Source: a virus
DNA length: 22,172 nucleotides
Reading direction: 5' to 3' (one strand)
IMG/VR virus record: IMGVR_UViG_3300037245_001388
Coordinates: 1-22,172 of that record
Below, in pieces: positions 1 to 5,089 of this stretch. The notes below the pieces were generated by a model. That model was not told the DNA's origin. It saw only the letters and a program-made list of their open reading frames with translations, and did no database searches. Position numbers and translations under genes: made by a program. The stretch's first letter is position 1. Each line of letters opens with the position of its first letter.

Positions 1-207
1 TGGCCCCATGATACAGTCGTCCTCTAAGGGATAGCCAGCATCTATAAGCCCCTGCTGAACCTCGCACTGGGTCGGGATAGTAAAAGAGGCATCCTTGCCT
101 ATCCCGAGTTCCTTCTCACCATCCCTGATACCTTGGCCTTCATAGCACATAAGTATAACGAATACGAAGAAGAATATGATGGCTATTGTGATTATCTGGT
201 ATTTCAT
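1..207 (-). CDS. Membrane-anchored protein, possible peptidoglycan-binding domain (partial)
   Basis: Incomplete gene running off the left edge; 69 codons are visible. Residues about 4-20 are almost wholly hydrophobic (ITIAIIFFFVFVILM), a signal anchor or uncleaved signal peptide, followed by a Cys. Residues about 46-69 (start CEVQQGLIDAGY, end DDCIMGP) resemble the first half of a PG_binding_1 repeat, whose usual pattern is a Q-x-x-L-x-x-x-G-Y helix followed by D-G-I-x-G-P. If so, the protein sits in the inner membrane and binds cell-wall glycan, as in some phage lysis or entry-exclusion proteins. Only half the motif is present, so the domain call is tentative. The start has an AAGGAG site 8 bases upstream and overlaps the previous stop as ATGA. 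It is the last visible gene of the leftward operon. Confidence 0.6.
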   Translation of the reverse strand, partial: MKYQIITIAIIFFFVFVILMCYEGQGIRDGEKELGIGKDASFTIPTQCEVQQGLIDAGYPLEDDCIMGP

Positions 208-554
208 TTGGTTATCTCCTTACGGGCTTCAATCAATGCCTCAAATGCTGCCGTTATGCTTTCGCAGTCCTCCTTGTACCGAGGCACTTCATCAGCAAGC
301 GCCATATCCATCTTTTTGTGGCCCTCGTAAAAGTCTTTTATGTGGGGTTCTTTGAACATCGCATCAATCGCCCCCACCAACTCATCTACAAGGGGGTTTG
401 TGCAGTCAGCCTGTAGTCTATGCTGTTCAAGTTCTTCGCCTATACAAGCAAAGCACAGAACAGGTCTTTCGCAGTTAGAACGAAGCTCTATCGCAGCATT
501 GTATTCTTCCATACTGATAAAATTATTACACTTAGAACAATTCCCAAAACTCAT
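204..554 (-). CDS. Small zinc-knuckle phage protein, unknown function
   Basis: A 116-residue protein with an N-terminal CSKC pair (residues 6-9) and a second CFAC pair (residues 34-37), spaced like a four-Cys zinc knuckle. The remaining 75 residues look helical and acidic and end in a Lys/Glu-rich helix. It is preceded by an AAAGGAG site and overlaps both neighbours by ATGA junctions, so it is translated in a chain with the genes at 1-207 and 551-808. I do not recognise the family. The Cys pairs suggest a nucleic-acid or protein adaptor, but no specific role can be given. Confidence 0.8.
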   Translation of the reverse strand: MSFGNCSKCNNFISMEEYNAAIELRSNCERPVLCFACIGEELEQHRLQADCTNPLVDELVGAIDAMFKEPHIKDFYEGHKKMDMALADEVPRYKEDCESITAAFEALIEARKEITK

Positions 555-808
555 CTCTCAACTCCTTTCAGCTTACATATGTCGTCAATTAAGTCATTCA
601 CTCCAACCATTACAAACTCCTCTAGGGTCTGGTTAGTGTCTTCGTCTAGCGAGTCATTACAAGATTGATACACCGGAAACCCAAGAAATAATACACTATA
701 GTCACTCCCTACTGATTCTATAGTTGCAGGGTAGAATTCCTCATTGCCTGTTCGTTCATAGAAATCTTCATTAAGTCTAGATACAATTCGTTCTTCTAAT
801 TCACTCAT
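551..808 (-). CDS. Small acidic hypothetical phage protein
   Basis: An 85-residue acidic protein beginning MSELEERIVSR. The longer reading frame starts at a TTG (821-823), but that codon lies inside the AAAGGGA ribosome binding site, so the ATG at 806-808, 6 bases downstream of that site, is the real start. Its middle has a short hydrophobic strand-like stretch (YSVLFLGFPVY) and its C-terminus a helix with several Asp/Glu. It overlaps the next gene by ATGA. No family recognised. The 151 bases upstream carry a strong GC-rich hairpin at 853-892. Confidence 0.75.
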   Translation of the reverse strand: MSELEERIVSRLNEDFYERTGNEEFYPATIESVGSDYSVLFLGFPVYQSCNDSLDEDTNQTLEEFVMVGVNDLIDDICKLKGVER

Positions 809-852
809 ATCATTCCCTTTCAACTGTCAAATATTACTTGTCGGTTCAATAT

Positions 853-892
853 AGCCCCGGCGGCATGTCATCGCGTCACGACCGCCGAGGCT
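853..892 (-). other. GC-rich intergenic hairpin
   Basis: Bases 853-863 and 882-892 are complementary over 11 positions; on the transcribed minus strand the single non-Watson-Crick position is a U-G wobble. The loop is 18 bases. It lies between the genes at 960-1511 and 551-808, about 45 bases before the latter's start, with no T-tract after it, so it looks like an RNA-stabilising or processing hairpin more than an intrinsic terminator. The 3' arm carries the GCCGAGG motif that recurs in other gaps of this window. The rest of the 809-959 gap shows nothing else I can support. Confidence 0.5.
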
Positions 893-959
893 GGGCCATT
901 CTTATCCCTCCCAGCCGGAGCCGCCCATGCGACCCCGACCTTCGGAGGATGGGAGTGTC

Positions 960-1511
960 TTATTTTGCCTTGTCTTTCTGATAGTCGAAGTAGCGGGTGA
1001 ACTTATCGGGTTTGACCATAGTTTTTCGCAATTCCTTTTCGGTAATACGGATAGTATCGCGCACGGTAACGGCTTCGAGGTTCCTATTTCCATCACCTAA
1101 ACCAATTAGCATTACTTTTTTATTAGCCACCCGAGATAACAAGAACTTACTCCCGTCTTCAAACTGAAACCGATCAGCCACCGAATAAACCACCTCACAC
1201 TCGGCGATCTGCTGCTTGAGGTCGGCTATTGTGGCGTCAAATACATTGTTGCTCTTGTCCTGGTCTTTGACTGCCTGTGCTAATGCTGATTTCTTATCTT
1301 CTAAACTCATACTGTCTTCCTTTCTTATGTAAATTGTATCGTTAGGCTGGCATTGCTCTGGCTCCCAGTCTGTTCCGTCAGCCCAACAGCATCTTTCGTT
1401 TCTTACTATTTTCTTTAAATGAGGCTTATGTACACCATTGTCGGCATAAAAACCAAGCCAAAACCCCACCCCTTCCGGCAAATCTTTGAATTTAATCTTT
1501 GTGTATTCCAT
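960..1511 (-). CDS. Two-part hypothetical phage protein with an internal ribosome binding site
   Basis: A 183-residue protein. Residues 1-66 are a compact aromatic and Cys-containing segment (start MEYTKIKFKDLPEG). From Met68 (MSLEDKKSALAQ) a second segment begins with a Lys/Gln-rich helix and continues into a strand-rich C-terminal half. The Met68 codon at 1308-1310 is preceded by AAAGGA with proper spacing, so a 116-residue product could start there. This looks like two adjacent small genes joined in frame, or one gene with a nested start. The main start has an AGGAG site 7-8 bases upstream. It follows the SSB-like gene after a 95-base gap. No family recognised for either half. Confidence 0.75.
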   Translation of the reverse strand: MEYTKIKFKDLPEGVGFWLGFYADNGVHKPHLKKIVRNERCCWADGTDWEPEQCQPNDTIYIRKEDSMSLEDKKSALAQAVKDQDKSNNVFDATIADLKQQIAECEVVYSVADRFQFEDGSKFLLSRVANKKVMLIGLGDGNRNLEAVTVRDTIRITEKELRKTMVKPDKFTRYFDYQKDKAK

Positions 1512-1530
1512 GTTATGCTCCTGTTAAAAT

Positions 1531-1600
1531 ATACCCAGCTACCGCAACCTTTTCCTCTGAGCAAACTGCTAGGGCGCCAGCTAACCCGTTCACTGGGTAT
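1531..1600 (-). other. 70-base intergenic element closed by an 8-bp stem
   Basis: Bases 1531-1538 and 1593-1600 pair perfectly (ATACCCAG with CTGGGTAT) and enclose 54 bases holding smaller hairpins, including GCA-GTT-TGC flanked by CCT/AGG on the minus strand. It fills most of the gap between the SSB-like gene and the gene at 960-1511. The size recalls a tRNA, but there is no T-arm consensus and no CCA end, so it is not a tRNA. It may stabilise or regulate the message. Confidence 0.35.
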
Positions 1601-1606
1601 TGTTGG

Positions 1607-1939
1607 TTAGAAGGGTACGTCTCCGTCTGGGTCGCCCTCAGAGAAGTCTCTGGTGTCCTGTGGCGGAGGCTCGCTACCCCAATCGTCACCACCAGACTCC
1701 TTCTTCGCTTCCGGCTTCCATGTATTAAGTTGCGGGTAAACCTTCGTCTCGTCCTTAGAGAGTAGTATATCGAAATTTACCCATCCATCATTGTGATTCT
1801 TTCGTAGGAACTCTACTAGCTTTGAGCAGTTTATTGATGCCCTGCTTAAAACAAACTTGGGCGTTCCATCGGGTTTCTCGCCGTATGGCCCTACGAACTT
1901 GAAAAACATTCCATCTACAAATACCTTATCTTCTGCCAT
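1607..1939 (-). CDS. SSB-like protein with acidic C-terminal tail
   Basis: A 110-residue protein (start MAEDKVFVDGMFFK). The last 25 residues are acidic and disordered and end in EGDPDGDVPF, close to the DDDIPF tip by which bacterial and phage single-stranded-DNA-binding proteins recruit partners. The body (about 1-75) has the strand-rich, aromatic pattern expected of a small OB-type or annealing-accessory fold, but I see no decisive SSB signature. The frame is open further upstream, but ATG 1937-1939 has an AGGGAG site 9 bases away and begins just after the stop of the annealing-protein gene (1941-1943). That pairing strongly suggests a recombination/replication accessory role. Shorter than a typical SSB. 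Confidence 0.7.
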   Translation of the reverse strand: MAEDKVFVDGMFFKFVGPYGEKPDGTPKFVLSRASINCSKLVEFLRKNHNDGWVNFDILLSKDETKVYPQLNTWKPEAKKESGGDDWGSEPPPQDTRDFSEGDPDGDVPF

Positions 1940-1940
1940 T

Positions 1941-2405
1941 TTACCATACTCCCTGTTCTTGATTATCATTCATTGAGTTCTTACTGTCGTTGCATTTACC
2001 AGCATACACGTCCGCTGCAACACCTATCATCTTCAATGCCGTACCTGTGGCATCGGTTATCGCCATCTTGTAGCACTCATCGCTGGCATAAGGCCCTTTC
2101 TTTTCCAGCTTAACCAGGAAAGACCCACCAACGCCATGAACCGGTTGCGACCATTCATCGCCGTTTTTATAGGTAACTGATACATGAGCGAATACTAATA
2201 CCTGCCCGCCGAAACCCTGCTCTGTCCAGAGCCTCTCAATATTAACTGACCAGCCTATACCGCAAGGCCCGAATACATCTGTCATTATCTCGTACCGCCA
2301 CTGAGGGCTAATATCAGACATCCCCTTGAGCCGACCGGCCTTTATTGTTCTCAGGGCATCTTGGGGAGGGGTTTTAAGTTTATCCCATATTTCTTTGTTT
2401 TGCAT
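1941..2405 (-). CDS. Probable Rad52-superfamily single-strand annealing protein
   Basis: A 154-residue protein. Its pattern is that of a large phage family distantly related to Rad52: an N-terminal WDKLKTPPQDALRTI helix, then residues 36-60 with a QWRYEIMTDVFGPCGIGW core, strands around 66-80, a GGSF turn, and a conserved C-terminal helix (about 109-135) containing DECYKMAITDATGTALK and GVAADVYAG. Members anneal complementary single strands during phage recombination and replication fork repair. The next gene downstream is SSB-like, the usual partner. No recombination exonuclease is visible here; it may lie outside. An AAAGGA site precedes the ATG by 7 bases. The exact subfamily is uncertain. 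Confidence 0.7.
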   Translation of the reverse strand: MQNKEIWDKLKTPPQDALRTIKAGRLKGMSDISPQWRYEIMTDVFGPCGIGWSVNIERLWTEQGFGGQVLVFAHVSVTYKNGDEWSQPVHGVGGSFLVKLEKKGPYASDECYKMAITDATGTALKMIGVAADVYAGKCNDSKNSMNDNQEQGVW

Positions 2406-2440
2406 CTTACTATCCTTTCAAAGTTATTGTTAACTGTTAT

Positions 2441-2548
2441 TCATTCTTCTTCGCCTTTACAGTCCATGCACATATCTCGCTCAAAGTCGTAGTCGTGGTA
2501 GTCAGTGTCAATGTAGGCTTCGCATTTAGAACAGGTCATAACGCTCAT
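2441..2548 (-). CDS. 35-residue zinc-ribbon microprotein
   Basis: A short gene whose ATG overlaps the stop of the upstream gene as ATGA (2545-2548). It encodes 35 residues with two CxxC pairs, CSKC at 6-9 and CMDC at 27-30, separated by an Asp/Tyr-rich loop, and ends in GEEE. Two CxxC pairs in so short a product imply a single bound zinc. A GGGAG site lies about 5 bases upstream. The coupling, RBS and Cys pattern make it a real gene despite its size. Function unknown. Confidence 0.7.
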   Translation of the reverse strand: MSVMTCSKCEAYIDTDYHDYDFERDMCMDCKGEEE

Positions 2549-2910
2549 TCTTCTTCTCCCGCTAATACATCTTCGCTAAATTTAAAGTTCTCGCATTGGT
2601 CGTGGTCCCTACGGCAATACTCGTACTTGTCTTGTTCATTTTCCTCTTCATAACCCCTGTATAATCGTGCTTTACGCGAGAAGAATGTGGTTAAATCTTT
2701 CTTGCACCTAGAGAACTCTCGGTCTAGAGAACCAGGAACAAAGCACCACTCGCAATCCTCGCAGTAATGCTTACCCGTCAAACACCCCTCACACACCCCG
2801 TCAGTCATGCCCCTGGTCGGTTGCTCTACCCTGCACTTACGGCACTTGGCGTAGGCTTCGGGGATAGCGTCCAGCTTGGCGTCGTACTCTCTTTGTTCTT
2901 TGTCTGCCAT
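2545..2910 (-). CDS. Cys-rich zinc-binding hypothetical protein
   Basis: A 121-residue protein with an N-terminal charged helix, then CRKC and CEGC pairs forming one zinc ribbon, then a second cluster CEDCEWC with later Cys residues around RCKKD, YCRRD and QCENF. Two metal sites are likely. Of two in-frame ATGs, the one at 2908-2910 is chosen: the AAGGAG site is 7 bases from it but only 1 base from the outer ATG at 2914-2916. It is coupled to the 35-residue gene downstream by ATGA. The upstream gap carries several hairpins (2929-2962, 3014-3085). Function unknown; probably an early host-takeover or nucleic-acid-binding protein. Confidence 0.75.
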   Translation of the reverse strand: MADKEQREYDAKLDAIPEAYAKCRKCRVEQPTRGMTDGVCEGCLTGKHYCEDCEWCFVPGSLDREFSRCKKDLTTFFSRKARLYRGYEEENEQDKYEYCRRDHDQCENFKFSEDVLAGEEE

Positions 2911-2928
2911 TGTCATACTCCTTAATAG

Positions 2929-2962
2929 TAGCCCCGACCCGTAGGAGGTCAGGCCGAGGCTA
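2929..2962 (-). other. Hairpin in leader of the 2545-2910 gene
   Basis: Bases 2929-2936 pair with 2955-2962 over 8 positions with one G-U wobble on the transcribed strand, and GACC/GGTC form a competing inner helix. Its 3' end lies about 12 bases before the ribosome binding site of the gene at 2545-2910. Like the hairpin at 853-892, it contains the AGCCTCG / CGGGGCT arms (minus strand). A role in mRNA stability or translation control is possible. Confidence 0.4.
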
Positions 2963-3013
2963 TGTTTCTACTCACCAAAGGTACGCCGAGGCGTGGCGAG
3001 CGTGTTAATTAGC

Positions 3014-3085
3014 GGGGTAGACCGGATAGCCTTGTTACTGCCTAGGTAAGCACGTCCGATTCGCCAGACCTAAAGCTACTACCCC
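3014..3085 (-). other. 72-base three-way-junction RNA candidate
   Basis: Bases 3014-3020 (GGGGTAG) pair with 3079-3085 (CTACCCC), continued by 3027-3033 with 3072-3078 (7 bp, one wobble) after a 6-base bulge. Inside on the minus strand are two hairpins: GTCTG/CGGAC with a 6-base loop and TTAC/GTAA with a 7-base loop. The result is a tRNA-sized three-way junction. It lacks a T-arm consensus and CCA, so I do not call it a tRNA. It sits in the 221-base gap between the genes at 3132-3497 and 2545-2910, where no ORF is supported. Confidence 0.45.
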
Positions 3086-3131
3086 ATATTCGGTTTTAAA
3101 GAGCTATTCTGCTTTAGAGAAGTTAAGCAGC

Positions 3132-3497
3132 TTAATCCAAAACTTTCCCCGTATCAGGGCATATCAAAGCCATCTCCTTGTCAACACGGGTACGCTTGCC
3201 GGTGGTGGCGTTGTAGAGCCATGCTGTGCCTGCTGGGGGAGTGAATCCTAACTCTTTTAGATCAACTCTCTCTTCTTTGCAAGTACCACAATTACAACGC
3301 CCAACCAAATCTATACAGCCAAGTCGCCCTATTGATTGCTTATCCCGCAATACACAGCGAATACCAACGGCCCTAGCTGAATAAAACTCGACACAGCCTA
3401 CAAACTTAGCGATACCAATGTTCGGGTTCCAGATTTCTATTCTATCTGAATCACTGTCTCTCGTTATGTAAACTTCTTTGTAATTTCCTGTGTTCAT
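3132..3497 (-). CDS. Hypothetical phage protein with CNCGTC motif
   Basis: A 121-residue protein beginning MNTGNYKEVYITRDSDSD. The first 60 residues look like a small beta-rich domain (WNPNIGIAKFVGCVEFY). The centre holds a GRCNCGTCKEE motif that may bind metal with Cys49/Cys60-type partners. The C-terminal half has a PPAGTAWLYNATTGKRTRVD stretch resembling a small beta-hairpin unit. An AGGAG site lies 9 bases upstream. It follows the two-helix membrane protein within the leftward operon. Family not recognised. Confidence 0.75.
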   Translation of the reverse strand: MNTGNYKEVYITRDSDSDRIEIWNPNIGIAKFVGCVEFYSARAVGIRCVLRDKQSIGRLGCIDLVGRCNCGTCKEERVDLKELGFTPPAGTAWLYNATTGKRTRVDKEMALICPDTGKVLD

Positions 3498-3520
3498 CTT
3501 TCATTACTCCTAAAGGGGGG

Positions 3521-3676
3521 TTAGAGAATCCACTGGCAAGCAATGAATCCGGTGAGGGCAAAGGCTAAGGCCATGAATTGCGATGCCGATATAGATTTGC
3601 CATTAGCTGTCTTGCAAGCAATGGATATACCGAACATCAACGATAAAAACAAACATACTAGCTTAATAATAATCAT
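3521..3676 (-). CDS. 51-residue two-helix membrane protein
   Basis: A 51-residue protein with two hydrophobic segments: residues 2-20 (MIIIKLVCLFLSLMFGISIA) and about 33-50 (FMALAFALTGFIACQWIL), separated by a short polar hinge (CKTANGKSISAS). This is a helical hairpin in the inner membrane. The ATG at 3674-3676 has an AGGAG site 9 bases upstream; an ATG nearer the site hits a stop at once. Size and topology fit small phage membrane effectors such as holin-like or superinfection-exclusion proteins, but its early-operon position gives no specific role. Confidence 0.65.
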   Translation of the reverse strand: MIIIKLVCLFLSLMFGISIACKTANGKSISASQFMALAFALTGFIACQWIL

Positions 3677-3701
3677 AATCTCATGCTCCTAAAAAGGTTA
3701 G

Positions 3702-3899
3702 TTAGCCTGCTGCGTTCTGTTCAAGCCGGTCGAGAGCCTGCTCAACGGCGTATATCTTAGCATCACCAGCATCAACGTTGCCATCAGCATAGTGCTTGTA
3801 GCCTTGATAGCCTGATTCTTGGACAATGTCAAAGACACTGAATCCGCCTGCGGCTTGGCGATCTACTATTTTTGTTCTTCGGTCTTCTGGTGATGTCAT
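3702..3899 (-). CDS. First gene of leftward operon, small hypothetical protein
   Basis: A 65-residue soluble protein (start MTSPEDRRTKIVDRQAAGGF). The AAAGGGA site lies 6 bases before the ATG. It is the first gene after the leftward promoter at 3939-3967, with a leader of about 35 bases, so it should be among the earliest leftward products. The C-terminal helix (DAKIYAVEQALDRLEQNAAG) is amphipathic. Family not recognised. Confidence 0.75.
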   Translation of the reverse strand: MTSPEDRRTKIVDRQAAGGFSVFDIVQESGYQGYKHYADGNVDAGDAKIYAVEQALDRLEQNAAG

Positions 3900-3938
3900 G
3901 GTAAATCCCTTTCAAATATTGTTGTCTTACTATTCCTA

Positions 3939-3967
3939 AGCTTACCCGATGAAATAACATTTGTCAA
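3939..3967 (-). promoter_or_regulatory. Leftward early promoter
   Basis: On the minus strand a perfect -35 hexamer TTGACA (3967-3962) is followed by a 17-base spacer and the -10 hexamer TAAGCT (3944-3939). Transcription would begin near 3932 and enter the gene at 3702-3899. It faces away from the rightward promoter at 4067-4095, making a divergent control region. Confidence 0.65.
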
Positions 3968-4037
3968 ACTTAATTTCGTAATATTATTCAAATAGATATT
4001 AAACAAGCCCCCACGCCCCAATAAAGCCGGTTTAGCA

Positions 4038-4047
4038 GAAATATTTA
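4038..4047 (+). promoter_or_regulatory. Shared upstream motif, copy 1
   Basis: GC-A-GAAATATTTA in a CCCxAATAAxxCC context, repeated at 4920-4929 in GC-G-GAAATATTTA with the same flanking pattern. AAATATTT is self-complementary, as expected of a dimeric regulator site. The distances to the following -35 boxes are 19 and 29 bases, about one helical turn apart. Confidence 0.4.
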
Positions 4048-4066
4048 TTATGGGCAGGGATTGGGC

Positions 4067-4095
4067 TTGACTTATCGCCGGTTATGTGTTATTGT
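4067..4095 (+). promoter_or_regulatory. Rightward early promoter 1
   Basis: TTGACT (4067-4072), a 17-base spacer and TATTGT (4090-4095). TATAAC at 4095-4100 is an alternative -10 at non-ideal spacing. An AT-rich palindrome-centred motif, GAAATATTTA (4038-4047), lies 19 bases upstream. The same motif precedes promoter 2 at 4920-4929, which suggests a shared operator or UP-type element. Confidence 0.5.
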
Positions 4096-4148
4096 ATAAC
4101 TTTAAGGAACACTGTATTTAGATGATTTCATTTAAGGAGGTGTGCCAT

Positions 4149-4208
4149 GTGACGGGACTAAACCCCCAAGAAAGTGAAGAATATGGAAGATCGCCGAATA
4201 CAATCTAA
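4149..4208 (+). CDS. 19-codon leader ORF behind a perfect Shine-Dalgarno
   Basis: The 10-base sequence TAAGGAGGTG (4133-4142) matches the full anti-Shine-Dalgarno and is the strongest site in the window. The best-placed ATG (4147-4149) is followed at once by TGA, a start-stop pair. The overlapping GTG at 4149-4151 opens a 19-residue frame (start MTGLNPQES, end RSPNTI) that ends at 4208, 6 bases before the arm of the terminator hairpin at 4215-4267. A ribosome on this ORF would cover that arm. This is most likely a leader peptide for attenuation. The last residues, GRSPNTI, also recall a helix-turn-helix recognition helix cut short, so a decayed DNA-binding gene is an alternative. Confidence 0.5.
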   Translation: MTGLNPQESEEYGRSPNTI

Positions 4209-4214
4209 AGAAAC

Positions 4215-4267
4215 AAATAGCTCAATGCAGTTGTTCTGGCGAACTTCCCCTGTGTTGAGCTATTTTT
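4215..4267 (+). terminator. Intrinsic-terminator hairpin in leader 1
   Basis: Bases 4215-4230 pair with 4250-4265 over 16 positions (two G-U wobbles), with GTTC/GAAC closing a small inner loop, and the 3' arm runs into a T-tract ending at 4267. It ends 13 bases before the ATG of the gene at 4281, so if it always worked it would silence the whole operon. This placement implies conditional termination. Confidence 0.6.
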
Positions 4268-4280
4268 ATGGAGTAAAATA

Positions 4281-4601
4281 ATGGATTACTGGAAAGAATG
4301 TATATCAGAGGCACTGGACGAGGCTAAGGTAGAAGCCACGGCCGACCAGATAACCTCTATTGCCAGTGCAGTTGAGGGCGCACATGATAATCATGGCCTT
4401 TATACTGGCGATGACGTTGCGGACGCTAACTATAATTCATCTAAAGATGATGAGGTTAAGAATCTTAAAGATCAGCTTGAGAAAGAACAAGGTAAGCGAG
4501 GTTGTCCCATTTGTAACGGTAGGGGTTATTCTGTTATTTCCGTTGGCTCTCATTCTTCTGAGCATACATGCCCTAACTGTAACGGCGATGGTAAATTGTA
4601 A
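4281..4601 (+). CDS. Conserved phage protein with DnaJ-like CxxCxGxG zinc ribbon
   Basis: A 106-residue protein. The N-terminal part (MDYWKECISEALDEAKVEAT...EGAHDNHGLYTGDDVA) is a helical segment typical of a widespread phage hypothetical family. A Lys/Glu-rich coiled-coil-like linker (about 55-72) follows. The C-terminus holds two DnaJ-type repeats, CPICNGRGY and CPNCNGDGK, which together bind one zinc. The family is often encoded early in tailed phages; its function is not established, to my knowledge. GGAG lies 7 bases before the ATG. It is the first gene after the leader-1 terminator. Confidence 0.85.
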   Translation: MDYWKECISEALDEAKVEATADQITSIASAVEGAHDNHGLYTGDDVADANYNSSKDDEVKNLKDQLEKEQGKRGCPICNGRGYSVISVGSHSSEHTCPNCNGDGKL

Positions 4602-4610
4602 CTAACCCCT

Positions 4611-4665
4611 ATGCCGAGTGGCCCAGAGCCAGCGGTAGCCCGTGCTGCGGGAGTAGCCTCGGCAT
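4611..4665 (+). other. Intergenic hairpin element upstream of 4686 gene
   Basis: ATGCCGAG (4611-4618) pairs perfectly with CTCGGCAT (4658-4665). Inside, CCCG/CGGG (4639-4642 with 4648-4651) forms a second stem. The element ends about 10 bases before the AAAGGA site of the next gene. It carries the recurrent GCCGAG/CTCGGC motif on both arms. No T-tract follows, so it is unlikely to be a terminator. Confidence 0.45.
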
Positions 4666-4685
4666 AATTGAAAGGACATAGAAAG

Positions 4686-4907
4686 ATGAGCTTACCTTAC
4701 TGCAATAAATGTGGTACTTGGCACAAAAAAGGGTTTAAATGCACCCCTGTCTCAGAAACTTGTGACAATTGCCTGTGCGACCCCGGCTGTAAGCTGGCAA
4801 AAATTAAAGGCCGTCTGGGCTGTGACAGCTTTAGTATTAAGCACTCCGTAAGGTCGAAAAGCACAAGAGCGTACCTTGAACACTTAGACCTCCCCCGCCC
4901 TAAATAA
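4686..4907 (+). CDS. Small Cys-rich protein
   Basis: A 73-residue protein with nine Cys: CNKC at 6-9, one in KGFKC, the cluster CDNCLCDPGC, and one in LGC. This pattern suggests two zinc sites. The longer frame starts with a TTG inside the ribosome binding region; ATG 4686-4688 has AAAGGA 9 bases upstream and is preferred. The C-terminal 25 residues are basic (KHSVRSKSTRAY). Family not recognised. Its downstream gap contains promoter 2 and leader 2. Confidence 0.75.
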   Translation: MSLPYCNKCGTWHKKGFKCTPVSETCDNCLCDPGCKLAKIKGRLGCDSFSIKHSVRSKSTRAYLEHLDLPRPK

Positions 4908-4919
4908 CCCCCTGCGGCG

Positions 4920-4929
4920 GAAATATTTA
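4920..4929 (+). promoter_or_regulatory. Shared upstream motif, copy 2
   Basis: Second copy of the GAAATATTTA element described at 4038-4047, here 29 bases before the -35 box of promoter 2 and just past the end of the Cys-rich gene. Confidence 0.4.
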
Positions 4930-4958
4930 AAGTATTTTCGGGAAATTGGAAGATTTTG

Positions 4959-4988
4959 TTGGACTTTGGGGCGGGAGCAGTGTATATT
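4959..4988 (+). promoter_or_regulatory. Rightward early promoter 2
   Basis: TTGGAC (4959-4964), an 18-base spacer and TATATT (4983-4988), with further AT-rich sequence (TATAAAT) after it. Transcription would start around 4995, so hairpin 1 of leader 2 (from 4999) would form at the very 5' end of the message. Confidence 0.5.
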
Positions 4989-4998
4989 ATAAATACGA

Positions 4999-5077
4999 TA
5001 CCCGTGGAAGTACAATGATAATCAACACCAAAGTTCACTAACCACGCTTTCACGGGTAAGGTAAGTGGACTTTTTTT
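4999..5077 (+). promoter_or_regulatory. Leader 2: pseudoknot-type attenuator
   Basis: Two interlocking helices are visible. Helix 1 pairs 4999-5010 with 5047-5058 (12 bp, one wobble). Helix 2 pairs 5030-5039, inside the loop of helix 1, with 5064-5073 (10 bp, one wobble), and is followed by T7 (5071-5077): an intrinsic terminator. The two helices can form a pseudoknot or compete. An 8-codon ORF (5015-5041, MIINTKVH, weak GGAAG site) covers the 5' arm of the terminator exactly, so a translating ribosome would block termination. The first gene starts 13 bases after the T-tract, as in leader 1. Whether it senses translation, a metabolite or a protein cannot be told. Confidence 0.55.
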
Positions 5078-5089
5078 ATGGAATAAGAC

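Noticed and set aside
825-830. TTGACA on the minus strand upstream of 551-808
   Set aside because: No -10 hexamer at usual spacing; the bases beyond are the ribosome binding site and start codon.
3014-3085. tRNA gene at the 72-base element
   Set aside because: A 7-bp closing stem and 7-base loop are tempting, but there is no TTCRA T-loop, no proper D-arm and no CCA on either strand.
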